Of a stretch of DNA of 64,000 nt, positions 23,901-35,152 are shown piece by piece (the first letter of the stretch is position 1; each line of letters starts with the position of its first letter). Position numbers and translations under genes: made by a program. The notes under the pieces were generated by a model, which made no database searches, was not told the DNA's origin, and saw only the letters and a program-made list of their open reading frames with translations. The DNA lies in NCBI GenBank assembly GCA_002964805.2, contig PUDQ02000143.1:320001-384000 (forward strand). Direction: 5' to 3'. Origin of the DNA: Trametes villosa (Eukaryota > Basidiomycota > Agaricomycetes > Polyporales > Polyporaceae).

Positions 23901-24116
23901 CGCACTTCTCGTGCCTTGTTGTGTCTGCGAGTGGTAAATGCTGACTGGGATGGCAGGTGGAAGGCGGAGAGCGCGTCGTGGCAGGAGCGCACGCACCTCG
24001 GCGACTGCGCGCGCTTCATCGAGGAGTTCGAGCAGGCGGCGGAGATCGAGGGCCGCAAGGTGGACAGGCTCGACAAGGTCATCGTCTTGAACGAAGGCCT
24101 CGCCGCCGGGTGGTGA
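20963..24116 (+). CDS. PHD-finger and chromodomain protein (chromatin reader)
   Basis: Probably nuclear and histone-reading. From the N-terminus: a Pro-rich leader (MNPRGPPTYPTFDWRQW); a helical, coiled-coil-like stretch with repeated MAxMAK and LERAVVELSE patterns; a long disordered Pro/Ser-rich part; basic clusters and an RG-rich tract (GRGGGRGRGRGRGG); a PHD-type zinc finger restored by the 53-nt intron 23346-23398 (FVQCDNCEAWYHFGCVGL, then FFCPPC); and a chromodomain (EYFVERIIGRR, VRFLWLVKWDGW, SASWQERTHL), ending LNEGLAAGW. Only the later zinc ligands of the PHD are obvious; I cannot place the first CxxC pair. Between 21570 and 22010 the model is unsettled: two frames overlap and the more helix-like one meets a TAG. 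No ATPase or SET domain is visible, so this is neither a CHD remodeller nor a Clr4-type methyltransferase. Confidence 0.8.
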
Positions 24117-24609
24117 GAAAGGGGAGGGTGTCTGTGAGCCTAATGCTCGCCAGCGGCGTGTGGAATTGGTGGAAGGAGAAGTCGGAGTAGGAAGGGGGGG
24201 AGCTTTTGCGGGGTGTCGGAGCTCCTCATATCTTACACATATCCTCGTCATGTTATTGCAAGTTCAGTTTTGATGATCGCTATCGTTTACGCTATGAGCT
24301 CTGTCCTAGTCTTTTTGTAGCATATACCGTTTTCGATGATCCATGTCCCACAGATGTCAGTTCCTACCGCTATTTATCGGCTTCGCTTGTACATGAACAC
24401 CATCATACTGCACGATTCATGTACAGCTCACACGACTTGATAGCACTCTCGCCGAGCGTACGGTACGTTGTACAAATAGTATATCTTCACATTCGACCAG
24501 CAGCAGGAGAATCACATACGAAGCATCGGGAGAAAGCACAGCAAATAACGAGCCTACAACACACAATGACCATACGGGCACGCCCCACAACGCTACGAGC
24601 CACACAACC
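24117..24609. other. convergent 3' flanks
   Basis: 493 bp between convergent stops; AT-richer sequence than its surroundings, no gene seen. Confidence 0.5.
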
Positions 24610-26438
24610 TCAGGTCTTGAAGATCCTCAGCAGCCGGCTCTCCGTGACGATCCTTGTGCGACACAGCGGGCACTCGCGCGTACTCTTCATGATCAGGTCC
24701 GAACAGCCGCGACACAGCGCCAGATGCCTATCGCTCCGCGTCAGCGTGCAGAATCACAACAAAACAAACAGGGGGAAGACGTACCCGCAGTCTACAATCG
24801 CAATATTCGCCTCTTCGTCCTGGCAGATGACACACAGGCCAGTACGTTCGAGGCGGGACGCCATTGCCTGCGCCTTCGGTGTGAGCCCGCTCCCTGGCAG
24901 CGGCGGAGATGCCGATGTCTGCGGCGGGGTCGAGACAGGCGTCGCAGCCGCTCCCTCTTGCGTCTGTGGCACGGGTATCGGTTGGGCCTGCCCCTCAACG
25001 TGATCGCCTTGTCCAGCAGAACTACCCGCCCGCCTCTCCTCAGCCGCCCTCCTCGACTCCTCCTCCGCCCTCCGCATCTCCTCCTCATACAACCGCTCCT
25101 CCTCCTCCTCCCTCGCATGCCTTTCCCGTTCAATGCGCTCCTCCTCCACGAGCGTCCGCACACGCGCAACCAGGTCGCCCTTCTCGACGACCGGCCCCGG
25201 GTTCACGTGATTCTTGAACAGGATCTCCTTCAGCACCCCGATGGAGAGCCGCCCGAGCTCCGGTTCGGACATCGCGAGCAGCGCGTCGATGTCCGGGGTC
25301 TCGACGGGCGAGCGCGCACGAGGCGTCGCTGGGGCGGTGGCGGACGCTGAGCGTGGGCGGCCGGGGGGCGGGACGTTCAGGTTGCTCGGGCGCGGCGGTT
25401 GCGGCTGGGGATGCGCGTAATGCGGAGGGTACCCTGGAGGCGGCGCGTACCGCTGCTGCTGCTGTGGCTGAGCCTGTGGCGGCCTCGTACCCGCATTCGG
25501 AGCCGCCGGCCTAGGAGCCTGTTGCTGGTGGTAGTATGGTTGCTGCTGCTGCTGTGGCGGGAAGTCGCGCGGGTCGAGGTCGGGGCGGGGGAAGCGGCTC
25601 GGGCCCGACGTCGTGCGCTGCCGCGGCTGGTACGGCGGGTGCGGCGTGTACTGCGACTGCTGGCGGGAGGAGGACTGGGAGGCTTGGGAGGGCGCGCCGC
25701 TCATGGCGTCCATGGCGCGCGTAAAGATCCCGCGGGGGCGGCTGCCGGCGCGGCTCGGGACGCCGCCTTTGCGGTAGTGGTTCTCTTTAGCGGCGGGGAG
25801 GCAGCCGTTGGGCATCTGCAAAGGGCAATATTAGTACGCAGTCGCAATGAGTTCAAGTTAGGGTAGATCGGGGAGGATACTACGGAGTGGGGCGAGATGA
25901 GGGACGCAGGACGAGGAACGCACCCTAGCCGCCACCAACCGCTCGATGAACTCCTCCTTCTCGATGACTCCCGCGACGTCGATATTGTACGCCTTCGCAT
26001 AGCGCTTGAGTTTCGCCATCGGGAGCTGCTTCAGCTGCCCCTTCCCACTCGCAGTGACTACACGCTTGCGCCAGTTAACGTCTCCGCCACCGCCCACCTA
26101 CACAGCACAAAGACCTACTTTGCAGCAGCTCGATGCAGTACCCGCACACCGGGACGGGGTCGTACCCGCTCTCGTTTCCCCGCCGCGGCATGAGCGCCTG
26201 GAAGTCGCTGCACGAATGGCAGTACGAGTATCCTACACCCGGCGCACCCCCAGACCCGATCCGTCAGCCCATCGAACGCCCGCGCAATGTAGCAGAAGGA
26301 CGCACCACAGTGGTTGCACCGGCGCGAGCGCGCGAAGATCATGTTGAACTCCTTGTTGCATTTCCTGCACGCGGGCTCGTTCGCGGTGTACTCGGGTGGC
26401 GGGCCACTCAGCAGCGGCATCCCTCGTCCATCAGACAT
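24610..26438 (-). CDS. FYVE-like / SAP-like / RING E3 ubiquitin ligase (RNF34/RFFL-like)
   Basis: About 530 residues. The N-terminus carries a FYVE-type zinc finger (ACRKCNKEFNMIFARSRRCN, then HCGASFC, later PVPVCGYCIELL); it lacks the RHHCR basic patch used by lipid-binding FYVE domains. A first SAP-like helix pair follows (LKRYAKAYNIDVAGVIEKEE), then a long Pro/Gln-rich linker with poly-Gln runs. A second SAP-like pair (LSIGVLKEILFKNHVNPGP) comes next, then an acidic/Arg-rich coiled coil (EEERIERERHAREEEEERL), and finally a C-terminal RING: CVICQDEEANIAIVDCGHLA, CPLCRTRIV, ending LRIFKT. This domain order is that of the animal CARP ligases RNF34 and RFFL. The RING is completed by an intron after VDCG. 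It probably ubiquitinates endosomal or stress-related targets; substrates are unknown. Start is the ATG at 26438. Confidence 0.85.
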
Positions 26439-26882
26439 CGTCTCTTCGTCTCTTCTTCTCTTCGTCCTGTCGTCGTTGCTGTGCGTGCACAAAAGAACTG
26501 AGAGCTGCGAACGTGGCCGGGTTGGGGTATACGTGTATTGCAAAGATCGGGCGGCAGGCGTAGTCAGCAAGGGAGCGTAGACGGCCGGTTCCAGCAAATT
26601 CGGCCGGGTGCGCGGGGTGGCCAAGTCCGGTATTCACGGAGTTAAGTAGCTGCTTAGTTGGACGATCGAGATTCGATGGCTACAGGATTGGCTGGGGGTA
26701 TGGTGGTGGTATAGCAGGAAGATCCAGAGGGTTAGAGAGAGTGAGATGGGGAGGAGTGGCGGAAAGCAGCTGTCCGCCGGACAGTGCTTAAGAGCTGCTT
26801 GACCGGATAATACAGAGCTTGTGTGCCTGTGCCTGGTTTGGACAGTTGGCCTCTAGGTTGTTTGTAAAAGAGTGAGCAGCAC
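26439..26882. other. intergenic upstream of the E3 ligase and tRNA
   Basis: Promoter side of the ligase gene (pyrimidine-rich near the start codon) and 5' flank of the tRNA. No gene seen. Confidence 0.5.
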
Positions 26883-26954
26883 AGCAACTTGACGCAGTGG
26901 AAGCGTGCAGGGCTCATAACCCTGAAGTCCCTGGATCGAAACCAGGAGTTGCTA
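26883..26954 (+). tRNA. initiator tRNA-Met (CAT)
   Basis: A 72-nt cloverleaf folds without gaps: acceptor AGCAACT/AGTTGCT, D stem ACGC/GCGT, anticodon stem CAGGG/CCCTG with loop CTCATAA (anticodon CAT), T stem CCTGG/CCAGG with loop ATCGAAA, discriminator A. The A1:T72 pair, the three G:C pairs closing the anticodon stem, and A54/A60 in the T loop are hallmarks of the eukaryotic initiator rather than elongator tRNA. No intron. T-rich sequence follows (TTTTGCTTTT), suiting RNA polymerase III termination. An identical copy lies at 46118-46189 on the opposite strand. Confidence 0.95.
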
Positions 26955-28666
26955 TTTTGCTTTTCACGCCACAGGGGCGCCTTAGTCCGATGGATGCTGG
27001 GACGCCTTCCGGGTTCACTTCAAACGATCACCATCTGCTTGACTTGTATCTTGTTTTGACCGACCTCTCCCTTTATGCCGCGTCGCTGAACCTGTATTGT
27101 CAGGAATATCAGCGCAGAATACCCTACTCCGGATACTATGGGTTTTTCTTGAACCTGAAGCTGCCGGCTGCTTTTGGGGCTCAGATGTGCCCGTGCCTGG
27201 TCCGAGACATGAGCACGTTGAATAATTAGGTGAGCTTCGTAGCACAACAATAACTGTCGTCTCTACTTACCGCAATACTCCATAACAGCATACAAGTTGT
27301 TTATGCCACAGCTCTTGCCCGCGTTTTTAGCACACAGGAGAGTCTACCGCATCACAAGATGCACAATGATGCGTTCCGCGCCAGGGAGGGGGAACCCACC
27401 AAAACAGTGGAAGTGGAACTATGCTCCGATGGGTGTAGTCCCACTTCCACTTACCATCCTACCTCCGCTTCCACCCTCATGAGGGGCGCGGCCGGTACGA
27501 GGCGGGGATGCGGGGAACGGCGCGGGGACCGACGCGACGCGACGCGCGTATAGACTGCTGGCCGCGGGCGTGTGCACGAGAGCGATACGGGGTACGATGC
27601 GCACCTGTAATAGGCAGTGGACACAGGCGCGAGCGGCGCGGGTGCATGCATGACCTGCAGTGCGGCCCCCGCGGGCGCTGGCGCATACGACGCGGGACGA
27701 GGTTGGCGCCTCCGCCTACACCTCGCTCAGTAATGCCCACATCGTCTACGCCTGCGCGAAGATCGCGCATCTACCCTCTCCCTCATTCATATGCGCATCG
27801 GTATCACCTGCACACGCTTGCCGCAAGCATTGGGGACGCGTCCTCCGCGCCCTCACTTCGGCCGCATCGCCCATGGCGAGGGAGGCATACCCGCCCCATG
27901 CGCCGTGGCATTATTGCCTTAGAACACACGCGTTCCAACTCATGAGCGTTTTGTTTTGGGTTTCCTTCTCATATGCACGACTGCTTTCATAGGGAACGCT
28001 GACCGGCAATCCCACAATTATATGCGCACGTCGCTAGCTTCCAGGCGTTTTCGAGCGCAACTCGAGTCCACCCAACGCACCCGCGGCATGCAAATGTCAT
28101 AAAAGATCGGCGATGTGGCGGGCTAGACGGCGATCGCCCGTTGGCGTGCGTAGAACTTGAAGTTCGCCGCCTCATGTCAAAAGCGCGGTTTCCAGCATTT
28201 GCTCGGTAAGGTGTGCTGTCCAAAATCGCGTCCCTTCAGATCGTGCACTTATGTCGGGCTACCTAACTACAGCAAATGTGGCGTCTTTCAAGAGGTCTGT
28301 ATTTCTGCGTCCATAGTCACTGCATTAAATGCTGTGCCATCTTCATAGCACGAAGAAGTGATAGGCCGGCATGGCCGGTTCCACGCCTTGGCCCCGCCAG
28401 GCGATGCTGTCACCTGTGATCTGCGCGGGATGACAGCACCCGCCGAGTGACAACTGCCGCCCCGATCCTGAGAAGACTGCTGCTTCTCTTCCCGCGGCTA
28501 TATGGGGCAAGAGCGTGCGCTCATCAGGCGAAACGAGCCCTGCGTATGTCGCCGGATTTTCCCATGGAATATATTGCTGCCATATACCTGCGAACCCGTC
28601 CGCCAACTCAGCAACCGCCCTTCCCCCGCCGTCCCGCGCAGCCCAGGTGACCCCCCGCCGCGGACG
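26955..28666. other. 1.7-kb gene-poor stretch upstream of the first P450
   Basis: No coding sequence I can support; frames here are short and unspliceable. It contains a small inverted repeat at 27406-27451. Confidence 0.45.
27406..27451. repeat. imperfect 16-bp inverted repeat
   Basis: Arm AGTGGAAGTGGAACTA (27406-27421) and arm TAGTCCCACTTCCACT (27436-27451) can pair with one mismatch (a G-T wobble in one RNA orientation) around a 14-nt loop. Function unknown. Confidence 0.6.
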
Positions 28667-31188
28667 ATGCCCGACCTCTCCCGCGCCCTCGTCCCGCTCG
28701 TCGTCCTCGCGTTCTTCTACGTCGTCAAGAAGTATGTCGCCTACCGCCAGATCGTGCGCACCATAAAGTACGTCGCGTCTCTGCCGATGGTGGCGGTTGC
28801 GCCACGAGGATCACTTACGGAGGTGCACCACTTATAGCGACTGGCCCGGCTTCCGCACGCTCTTCAGCGAGAGGTTTCTATTCTTCCCCTTCCGGGTCCG
28901 TGGGATCTCCCCCGGCGCGCAGTGGCCGTTTTACTCCAAGCACGCCGACTTTGCAAGGACGGGTTGGGATGTTGTGGCGGGGGTACGTCGCGGATATGTT
29001 GTTCTATCCTTAACCTATGCATTAACTTCTTCCCCGATGGCTGTGCTGCCCACGTTCGCTGGTTCTCCTAGGTGAATGTCCTTCCTACCGCCGAGTTGAC
29101 TCTGTATGTCGCGGACCCAGCTATTGCCAAGGTACGCTGCTTGTTACTGTGTGCCGAAGGACCACGAGACGAACCCCATCCGTCACTGCAGGAAATCATG
29201 GGCGCACGGGCGCGCTTCCCCAAACCAACCGACATCTATGATCTACTCGCGACCTTCGGCACCAATATCCTGGTCACGGAGGGGGAGGAATGGAAGCGGC
29301 AGAGGAAGATCGCTGCCCCGGCATTCTCGGAGGTGCGTCTACCTACATATACCATCTCTTCCCCGCGCCCGACCCCTCTTGCTGCTCGGCGGGGGCGACG
29401 AAGCATGACGCTAATCCCCAGATGTTGTAGAGGAACAACAGACTCGTATGGGACGAGACGTTCCGCATCGTCGAAGACATGTTCCAGAACGTATGGGGCG
29501 ACAAGGACACCATCGAGATCGACCACGTCATGGACCTCACCGTCCCCGTCAGTCCCCTCCCATTTCTCCCTCCCCTCCCCTCACCCTCCCTCACCCCCTT
29601 CCTCCTCTCCGCCCCGCCACTAACCCCTCGTTTCGCCCCGCCCGGTAACAGATCACGCTCATGGTGATCGGCGCGGCGAGCTTCGGGCGGCGCATGACAT
29701 GGAACGAAGACAGCGTCGCGCCGGCGGGGCACATGCTCACCTTCAAGGACGCGCTGCACGAGGTCTCGCACCGCCTCTACCTCTCCATCATCTTCCCCCA
29801 ATGGCTCCTCCGCCTCGGCACGAGCCGCATGCGCTACTTTGCGCGCGCGTACAGTGAGCTTGGGGTCAGTCCGCTTCATTGTTCTTGTTTCTGTGGCGGT
29901 GATGAGTCGCTTGAGCGGGTGTGGCTGACGACTCGGGTGTGGGTGTAGCGGTACCTGGACGAGATGGTGCAGGCAAGGCGGGAGTTGGGGAAGAAGGAGG
30001 AGAGCCATGATTTGTTTAATAGTTTGTTGGACGCAAACGAGGGCGAGCTCGAGAGCGATGCAAAGTTGTCGGACAGCGCTCTTCTCGGTGCGTGTTCATC
30101 TGACATACACGCGGCGTACGCTGACATTACTTCGTGTAGGGAATGTCTTCGTATTCCTGGTCGCGGGCTATGAGGTATCCCCGCGCGCTATATCTGGTCG
30201 TAGCAAACGCGGCTGACCACAACTGTTATAGACGACCTCACATACATTGGCCTACTCTTTCATCTTCCTCGCATTATATCAAGAAGAGCAAGAGAAGTTC
30301 TACCAGGCTCTGAAGGCTGGGATGCCTACAGACCGAGCCCCCGTCAGTTATTCCTTCTCCTTCTGGGCCCCCTGATTCGGATTCGGATCACTTATTACCA
30401 CAACCTGCAACAGGCTTACGAAGACCTCAGTTCCTTCGCCTACTCCCTCGCGTACGCCCCCTCATCCTCTCTTTCCCTTTCCCTCCCTTGGCTAACACTC
30501 TCCCCGACGCCCCTCAGCGTGTTCAACGAAACCCTCCGACACTTCCCACCCGTGATCGGCATCCCCAAGTCCAGCGCCGAAGACACCGTCTTCACGCTCA
30601 CGAACGCCGCGGGCGAGAAGGCGTCCCTCCCCGTCCCCCGCGGCACGTACATCGCCGTCTGCACCACCGGCCTCCACAACAACCGTGCGTCCCCTTCCCT
30701 CCCTTCCCTTCCCTCTCGTGTATCGCTGGTTGAGGATTGCTAACGGATGGGCGGGGACAGCGCGGTACTGGGAGGACCCGGAGGCGTTCAAGCCGGAGCG
30801 GTTCCTGGGGAACTACCCGCGCGACGCGTTCTTGCCGTTTAGTGCCGGGCCGCGGGGGTGTATCGGGCGCGGGTGAGCTCTTCTCCCCCCAGTGTGGCTT
30901 GGTGTTCGTTCAATGGCCAACGCGCTGTCGCGCGCTTGTAGTTTCGCGGAGACGGAGGCGGTCGCGGTGCTCACGGCGATCGTGTCGCGGTACAAGGTCG
31001 AGGTGCGCGAGGAGGCGCGCTTCGCGGGCGAGACGTTCGCGCAGCGCAAGGCGCGCCTGCTTAAGAGTCAGCATAGTCTCACGGTCTAGTGCGTATTCAG
31101 GCTCGCTCGTCTTTTCATGAGGTTTGCTGATGTTGCGACTTGCTCGTACAGCCCGGAGCGGGCACCGCTGGTATTCCGCCGTCGATGA
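28667..31188 (+). CDS. cytochrome P450 monooxygenase (copy 1)
   Basis: Membrane-anchored microsomal P450 that would use NADPH-P450 reductase; substrate unknown. The N-terminus MPDLSRALVPLVVLAFFYVV is a typical ER anchor. Exons restore WPGFRTLF, the helix-C segment EEWKRQRKIAAPAF, the I-helix oxygen-binding motif AGYETTS, the K-helix ExxR in FNETLRHFPP, and the haem loop FSAGPRGCIGRGFAE with the axial Cys. The last exon, reached by an intron after HSLTV, gives YPERAPLVFRRR and the stop at 31186-31188. About 540 residues in roughly a dozen exons. It is a close paralogue of the P450 at 43108-45766 and lies 489 bp upstream of a flavin monooxygenase on the same strand. I do not assign a CYP family. 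Confidence 0.93.
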
Positions 31189-31677
31189 GCGTTGTGTCTT
31201 GTTGAGAGTGGTAGCACAACCTAGGCGCGGGGTACATAGTGCCCTAATCTCGTCCGGATCTCGTGTTGTAATTTATACTTCTATAGCCCTGGATATCCGG
31301 ATTTCGTTTGCCGCCTCTCAATTAGGCCGTGTGTCCTCGTCTGCCCCGTCAAAACGAGAAAGAACGCAAATCAGTGGGACCTGTGGACAGTGGCGGTGCC
31401 GCGACGGGGCGCCTCGGCTACGGCCGACGTAGATCGCGGCGGCGGACGCCGGACCGCGCGATCCTGCTCCGATCTTGCGTCTTGCGCTCGAGTCGAGGTC
31501 TGCACTAGCTAGAAGACAGCCTGGGCGGTGTCTCGACGCAGCTTGGTGGCTCTCAGCATCTTTACATCTACTCGGACAGCTTGCTTTGGTGACTGAAGCA
31601 CGCTCAGACAACGCAGCTGCCTCGAGAGCTTATCAGCTCATCCAACTCCACCCAGTCATTTTACAACTATCACCACG
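31189..31677. other. intergenic between P450 and FMO
   Basis: 489 bp between two same-strand genes; contains the FMO promoter. No gene seen. Confidence 0.5.
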
Positions 31678-33410
31678 ATGGAACTCCCAAGCACCTGTAT
31701 ATCACACTACCATCTCCTTTTTGCAGGCCATGCTCACGCCAAATACCCTTTCGCTTTCTACTCTAAGTGGTAGAAGAATTCCAACAGCAGAACGAGCTTC
31801 GACGCTCCATCGGCGTCATAGGCGCAGGGCCCGGAGGCCTCGCCGCCGTGAAGATCATCAAGGACTCTCCGCAATACAAGGCTGGCCTATGGACCGTGAC
31901 CGCCTTCGAGGCGCGCGACCGCGTCGGCGGCATCTGGTGCGGACTCTGCTCGTTCATGCCCCCACAGGCTAGACAGCTTACGATTGTTGTGGTCTTTGCT
32001 AGGCTGCCCGCACCGCCGACAGACGACCCGCCGCTGACCCCGCTATACGACTCGCTCACGACAAACCTCCCGCACCCGGTCATGGCGTACCCGTCCTTCC
32101 CCTTCCCGCCCGGCACAGCGCTCTTCCCGCCCGCATCCACGGTGCTCGCCTACCTCGAGGCGTACACTGCGCATTTCGAGCTCGCACCGCACATCCGGCT
32201 GAATACTCCGGTTGTTTCCACCGCACGGGACGCCCTGACCGGGAAATGGACCGTGACTGTCCGTCCGTCATCTGCGCATCCAACAGCGACAGCGGCCTCG
32301 GCGTTGCCTGCGGACGAGGTGCATGTATTCGACCACCTCATCATCGCGAACGGGCACTACCGAACCCCGCGTCTTCCGGACACTCCAGGACTCGCGAGCT
32401 GGCTCAGCGCAGGCAGAGCGTTTCACGCCGTGCGCTATCGGAACCCATCCGACTTCGGGGAGGCGCGCACAGTTCTTGTCGTTGGGGCCGGCCCGAGTGG
32501 CCAGGACCTGGTCACGGATCTACTCGCCTCCGGCCGCACAGTCGTGCACTCCGCCACGGGTGTAGTCCGTGAAGACCTACGTGACGGTCGCCTGAAGGTC
32601 CGCGGGCGCGTTGCGCGCTATCTCGACCCTACCACAAGCCGAGTCGCCTTCGAAGACGGGGCAGAGGAGACGGGAATCGACGTTGCGGTGCTCGCCACGG
32701 GCTACAAAGTCGAATTCCCATTTCTTCCCCCGGAGGTCATTCGCCCTTCGCTGCCCCCGAGTGTGCCGCCTCTCCCGCAGGCGCTGTACAACTCGACATA
32801 CCACGTCTTCCCGCTGGCGCGCCATATCTTCCCGTTGGTGGATGCACAGGCTCTGGCGCCATCGAGTATCGCGTTCATTGGACTGCCCGTGCGCGTGGCG
32901 CCGCTGCCGCTGTTGGAGGCGCAGGTCCGCGCTGTGTTACATGTGTTCGCAGAGCCGGCGAGCCTCGACCCGACGCAAGAAGCCGTGGATATCGTCGCCC
33001 GCTACGAATCGCTGCTCGCCCAGGTCACCACCCGCCGGTTCTCTCCGTCATCCGGTGCAACGATGACCTCAGCGGACGACCAAGACCAGCCGGACGACGC
33101 GATCAAGGGCGACCCAACCGAACTCGCGATCGCGCGCGCCTGGCACCGCTTCGACGGGCACGAGCAGTTCGCATACCGCGACGCGCTGCACGCGTTCGCA
33201 GCCCACCCCGAGCGCGTCCCCGCGTGGGAGGTCGAGATGTACGACGCCAAGGGCGTGCTGCGCGAGGAGTGGCGCGACCTCGAGCGCGCGGGGCTCGCGG
33301 ACGAGTGGGTGCGCGGCGTCGGGGAGGCGGGCACGGAGGAGTGGGTCGCGCTGATGCGGCGGCTGCTGAAGCGGGCGGAGGAGCGCCATCCGGAGCGGAG
33401 TCGCTTGTAG
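31678..33410 (+). CDS. flavin-containing monooxygenase
   Basis: FAD- and NADPH-dependent oxygenase of the FMO class, acting on N or S atoms or possibly as a Baeyer-Villiger enzyme. Two introns: 31697-31767 joins the ATG exon (MELPST) to LVEEFQQQN, and 31937-32002 (66 nt) restores GGIWLPAPPTDDPP. The FAD Rossmann motif GVIGAGPGGLAAVK sits near residue 20. FEARDRVGGIW follows. The FMO fingerprint appears as GRAFHAVRYRNP, just before the NADPH motif VLVVGAGPSGQDL. A later AVLATGYKVEFPFLP is the usual FMO 'ATGY' element. About 530 residues, stop TAG at 33408-33410. The ATG at 31678 is preferred because only the spliced frame reaches a Met; the unspliced frame is closed by TAA just upstream. Confidence 0.9.
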
Positions 33411-33738
33411 GAGGCCCTGGTCGGTGTGGAGGAGGAGCCGCGGAAGGCGTGCTGCAGCGGTGTTATTACACACACGGGATTATAGAGAGTATAGCGTACA
33501 ATATCTAGTGGCTATGATAACGGGGAAGGCGACGTGCGAAGGAAAGCAGTGTGTAAAGCAAGGTCAAAACGAAGAGTGCAGCGTGAATGGTACAGCGAGG
33601 AATGGACGTCTCGCAAAAAGAGGATGAATGTGGGATGGGGAGATATCTGGTGGCGGTGTCAGGTTCTGATTGACCTCCACACCGGAAATCTTATGCTGAC
33701 CAACATGTATGCGGGGAAATGAAGGCAGAGGATGATGT

Positions 33739-35069
33739 TCATGCAAGCATGCGACCTCCGGGGAAGGATGGAGGTGGTTTCCGGTCGGTAGTGATTGCGG
33801 GTGTTGGGCGGGCATAGGGTTTCTCGAGGGCGTCCGGAAGTGCAGACGTAGAGTTCTGCTCATCGAACCAGCGGGCAAGCTCTTTGAGGGTTTTCGGTGG
33901 TCGTGAACTGCCCGACGATGGGTACGGCGCAGAGAAGGCTTTGCTCAGTTCCTCGGCGATGAAGAGCGCGCGAGGGTCCATTGATTCGTGCAGTTGAGGC
34001 TCCAGCTGCGGCTTGACGTCTGCAGTACCATGGTGTGTTACAACGCGGCTGCGAGCGAACAGAGAACGCGCGAGACGCACCCAGCTCCTCTTCGTCTTCC
34101 GACTCGAGCTCGTCGTCATCGTCTTCGGGTTCGACCTTGCCCCAACTGGTCTCGACAACAGGTGATGTTGGTGTTGAGAGAGGTTCAGGTGATATTGAAG
34201 ACTCCGGGGTCGGTAGCTGAGAGCGCAATGGCGGCGCCTAGAGAGAAGTTGACGGTAGCACATCAGTAAGGGAGGTATCCGACGGGGTTGTGAATGCTTA
34301 CCGTGGATACCTTCGGCTGTACGCGCTTGAGTTTGGCGTACGTCTGAATATCTTGGCACGACACTCCTTTGCCAAGGCGAGGCGCCCATATCTTCGCTAT
34401 GCCCCGCGCGGGTGACGGTTCGTCCTCAAGCAGGATGTCGAGGTTACGCAAAATCGATGGGTCCGTCAAAAGCGTCGGGTACACTACAAACACGCTATGT
34501 TTTAAGCTCGGTGGCTCTTCTACGCTGCCGCACAGCTTACATATATGCGCGGAGCCCTGCTTGACTGGCGGGTGCGGGATCTGCACTGGCGCCTGTATCC
34601 ACGGCTGTTCGGGTGTTTCTTTGACTTTCCGTATACCCTGGGCTGCGCGCTTGCCCGCAAAGTACTGTTGCACCTTGTCCTCCGTGCAGTCCGCGCATCC
34701 CGGGATGTCCCTCACTTGCCGGGCGAGCTCGATACGTTCTGGCTTTTTAGGATATTTGTTGACATGGTCGTAATAACCTGTTGATACCCATCACATCGGT
34801 ACCGTCAGTTAGCGGCTACAAAACGCGTCTCGCCATACAGCGGCGCGCTGCGAACGCGTTGAAGAGGGCTACGCACTGGTAAGGAGGTCGTAGGCTTCTT
34901 GCGGGTAACGCTTTCGCGGGGCATTGCGCCCCGTTTTGGCGCCGGTGCTGGCGCTCGCGCTCGCGACGGGCATGGGCGCAGGTTCCGGCGGAAACATCAC
35001 GAACGGCGGGGGCGCGCTCGCGGCCAGCGCCGACAGCGGTGTCCAGCTGGGGGCATCCGAGGACTGCAT
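33739..35069 (-). CDS. homeodomain-like protein with divergent recognition helix
   Basis: About 360 residues, probably nuclear and DNA-binding. An N-terminal disordered part leads into NAPRKRYPQEAYDLLTS; an intron of about 110 nt then joins YYDHVNKYPKKPERIELARQ, and the next helices run to KVQQYFAGKRAAQ. This matches the homeodomain layout (arm, helix 1, helix 2, helix 3), but helix 3 reads YFAGKR where classical domains have WFQNRR, so the near-invariant Asn51 is replaced by Gly, and a Cys-containing loop (PGCADC) sits before it. A further CKLCGS motif follows. The rest is low complexity: a PTPESSISPEPLSTPTSP stretch and an acidic block DDDDELESEDEEEL. The end is PSFPGGRMLA, stop at 33739. 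A TATA-like site lies 76 bp upstream of the ATG. Convergent with the FMO gene. Confidence 0.75.
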
Positions 35070-35144
35070 GGGCGTCGATAGGGGCTGTCGGCGGAGGAGG
35101 GAATGGGGAGAGGGAGAGTGGGGTTGCCAGGGCGGGCGGCCCCG

Positions 35145-35152
35145 CTTTTATT
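35145..35152 (-). promoter_or_regulatory. TATA-like box of the homeodomain-like gene
   Basis: AATAAAAG on the minus strand, 76 bp before the ATG at 35069. Confidence 0.4.

Noticed and set aside
26560..26760. possible 5S rRNA or other structured RNA beside the tRNA
   Set aside because: I looked for 5S-like and tRNA-like internal promoter boxes and stems here and found none that fit.
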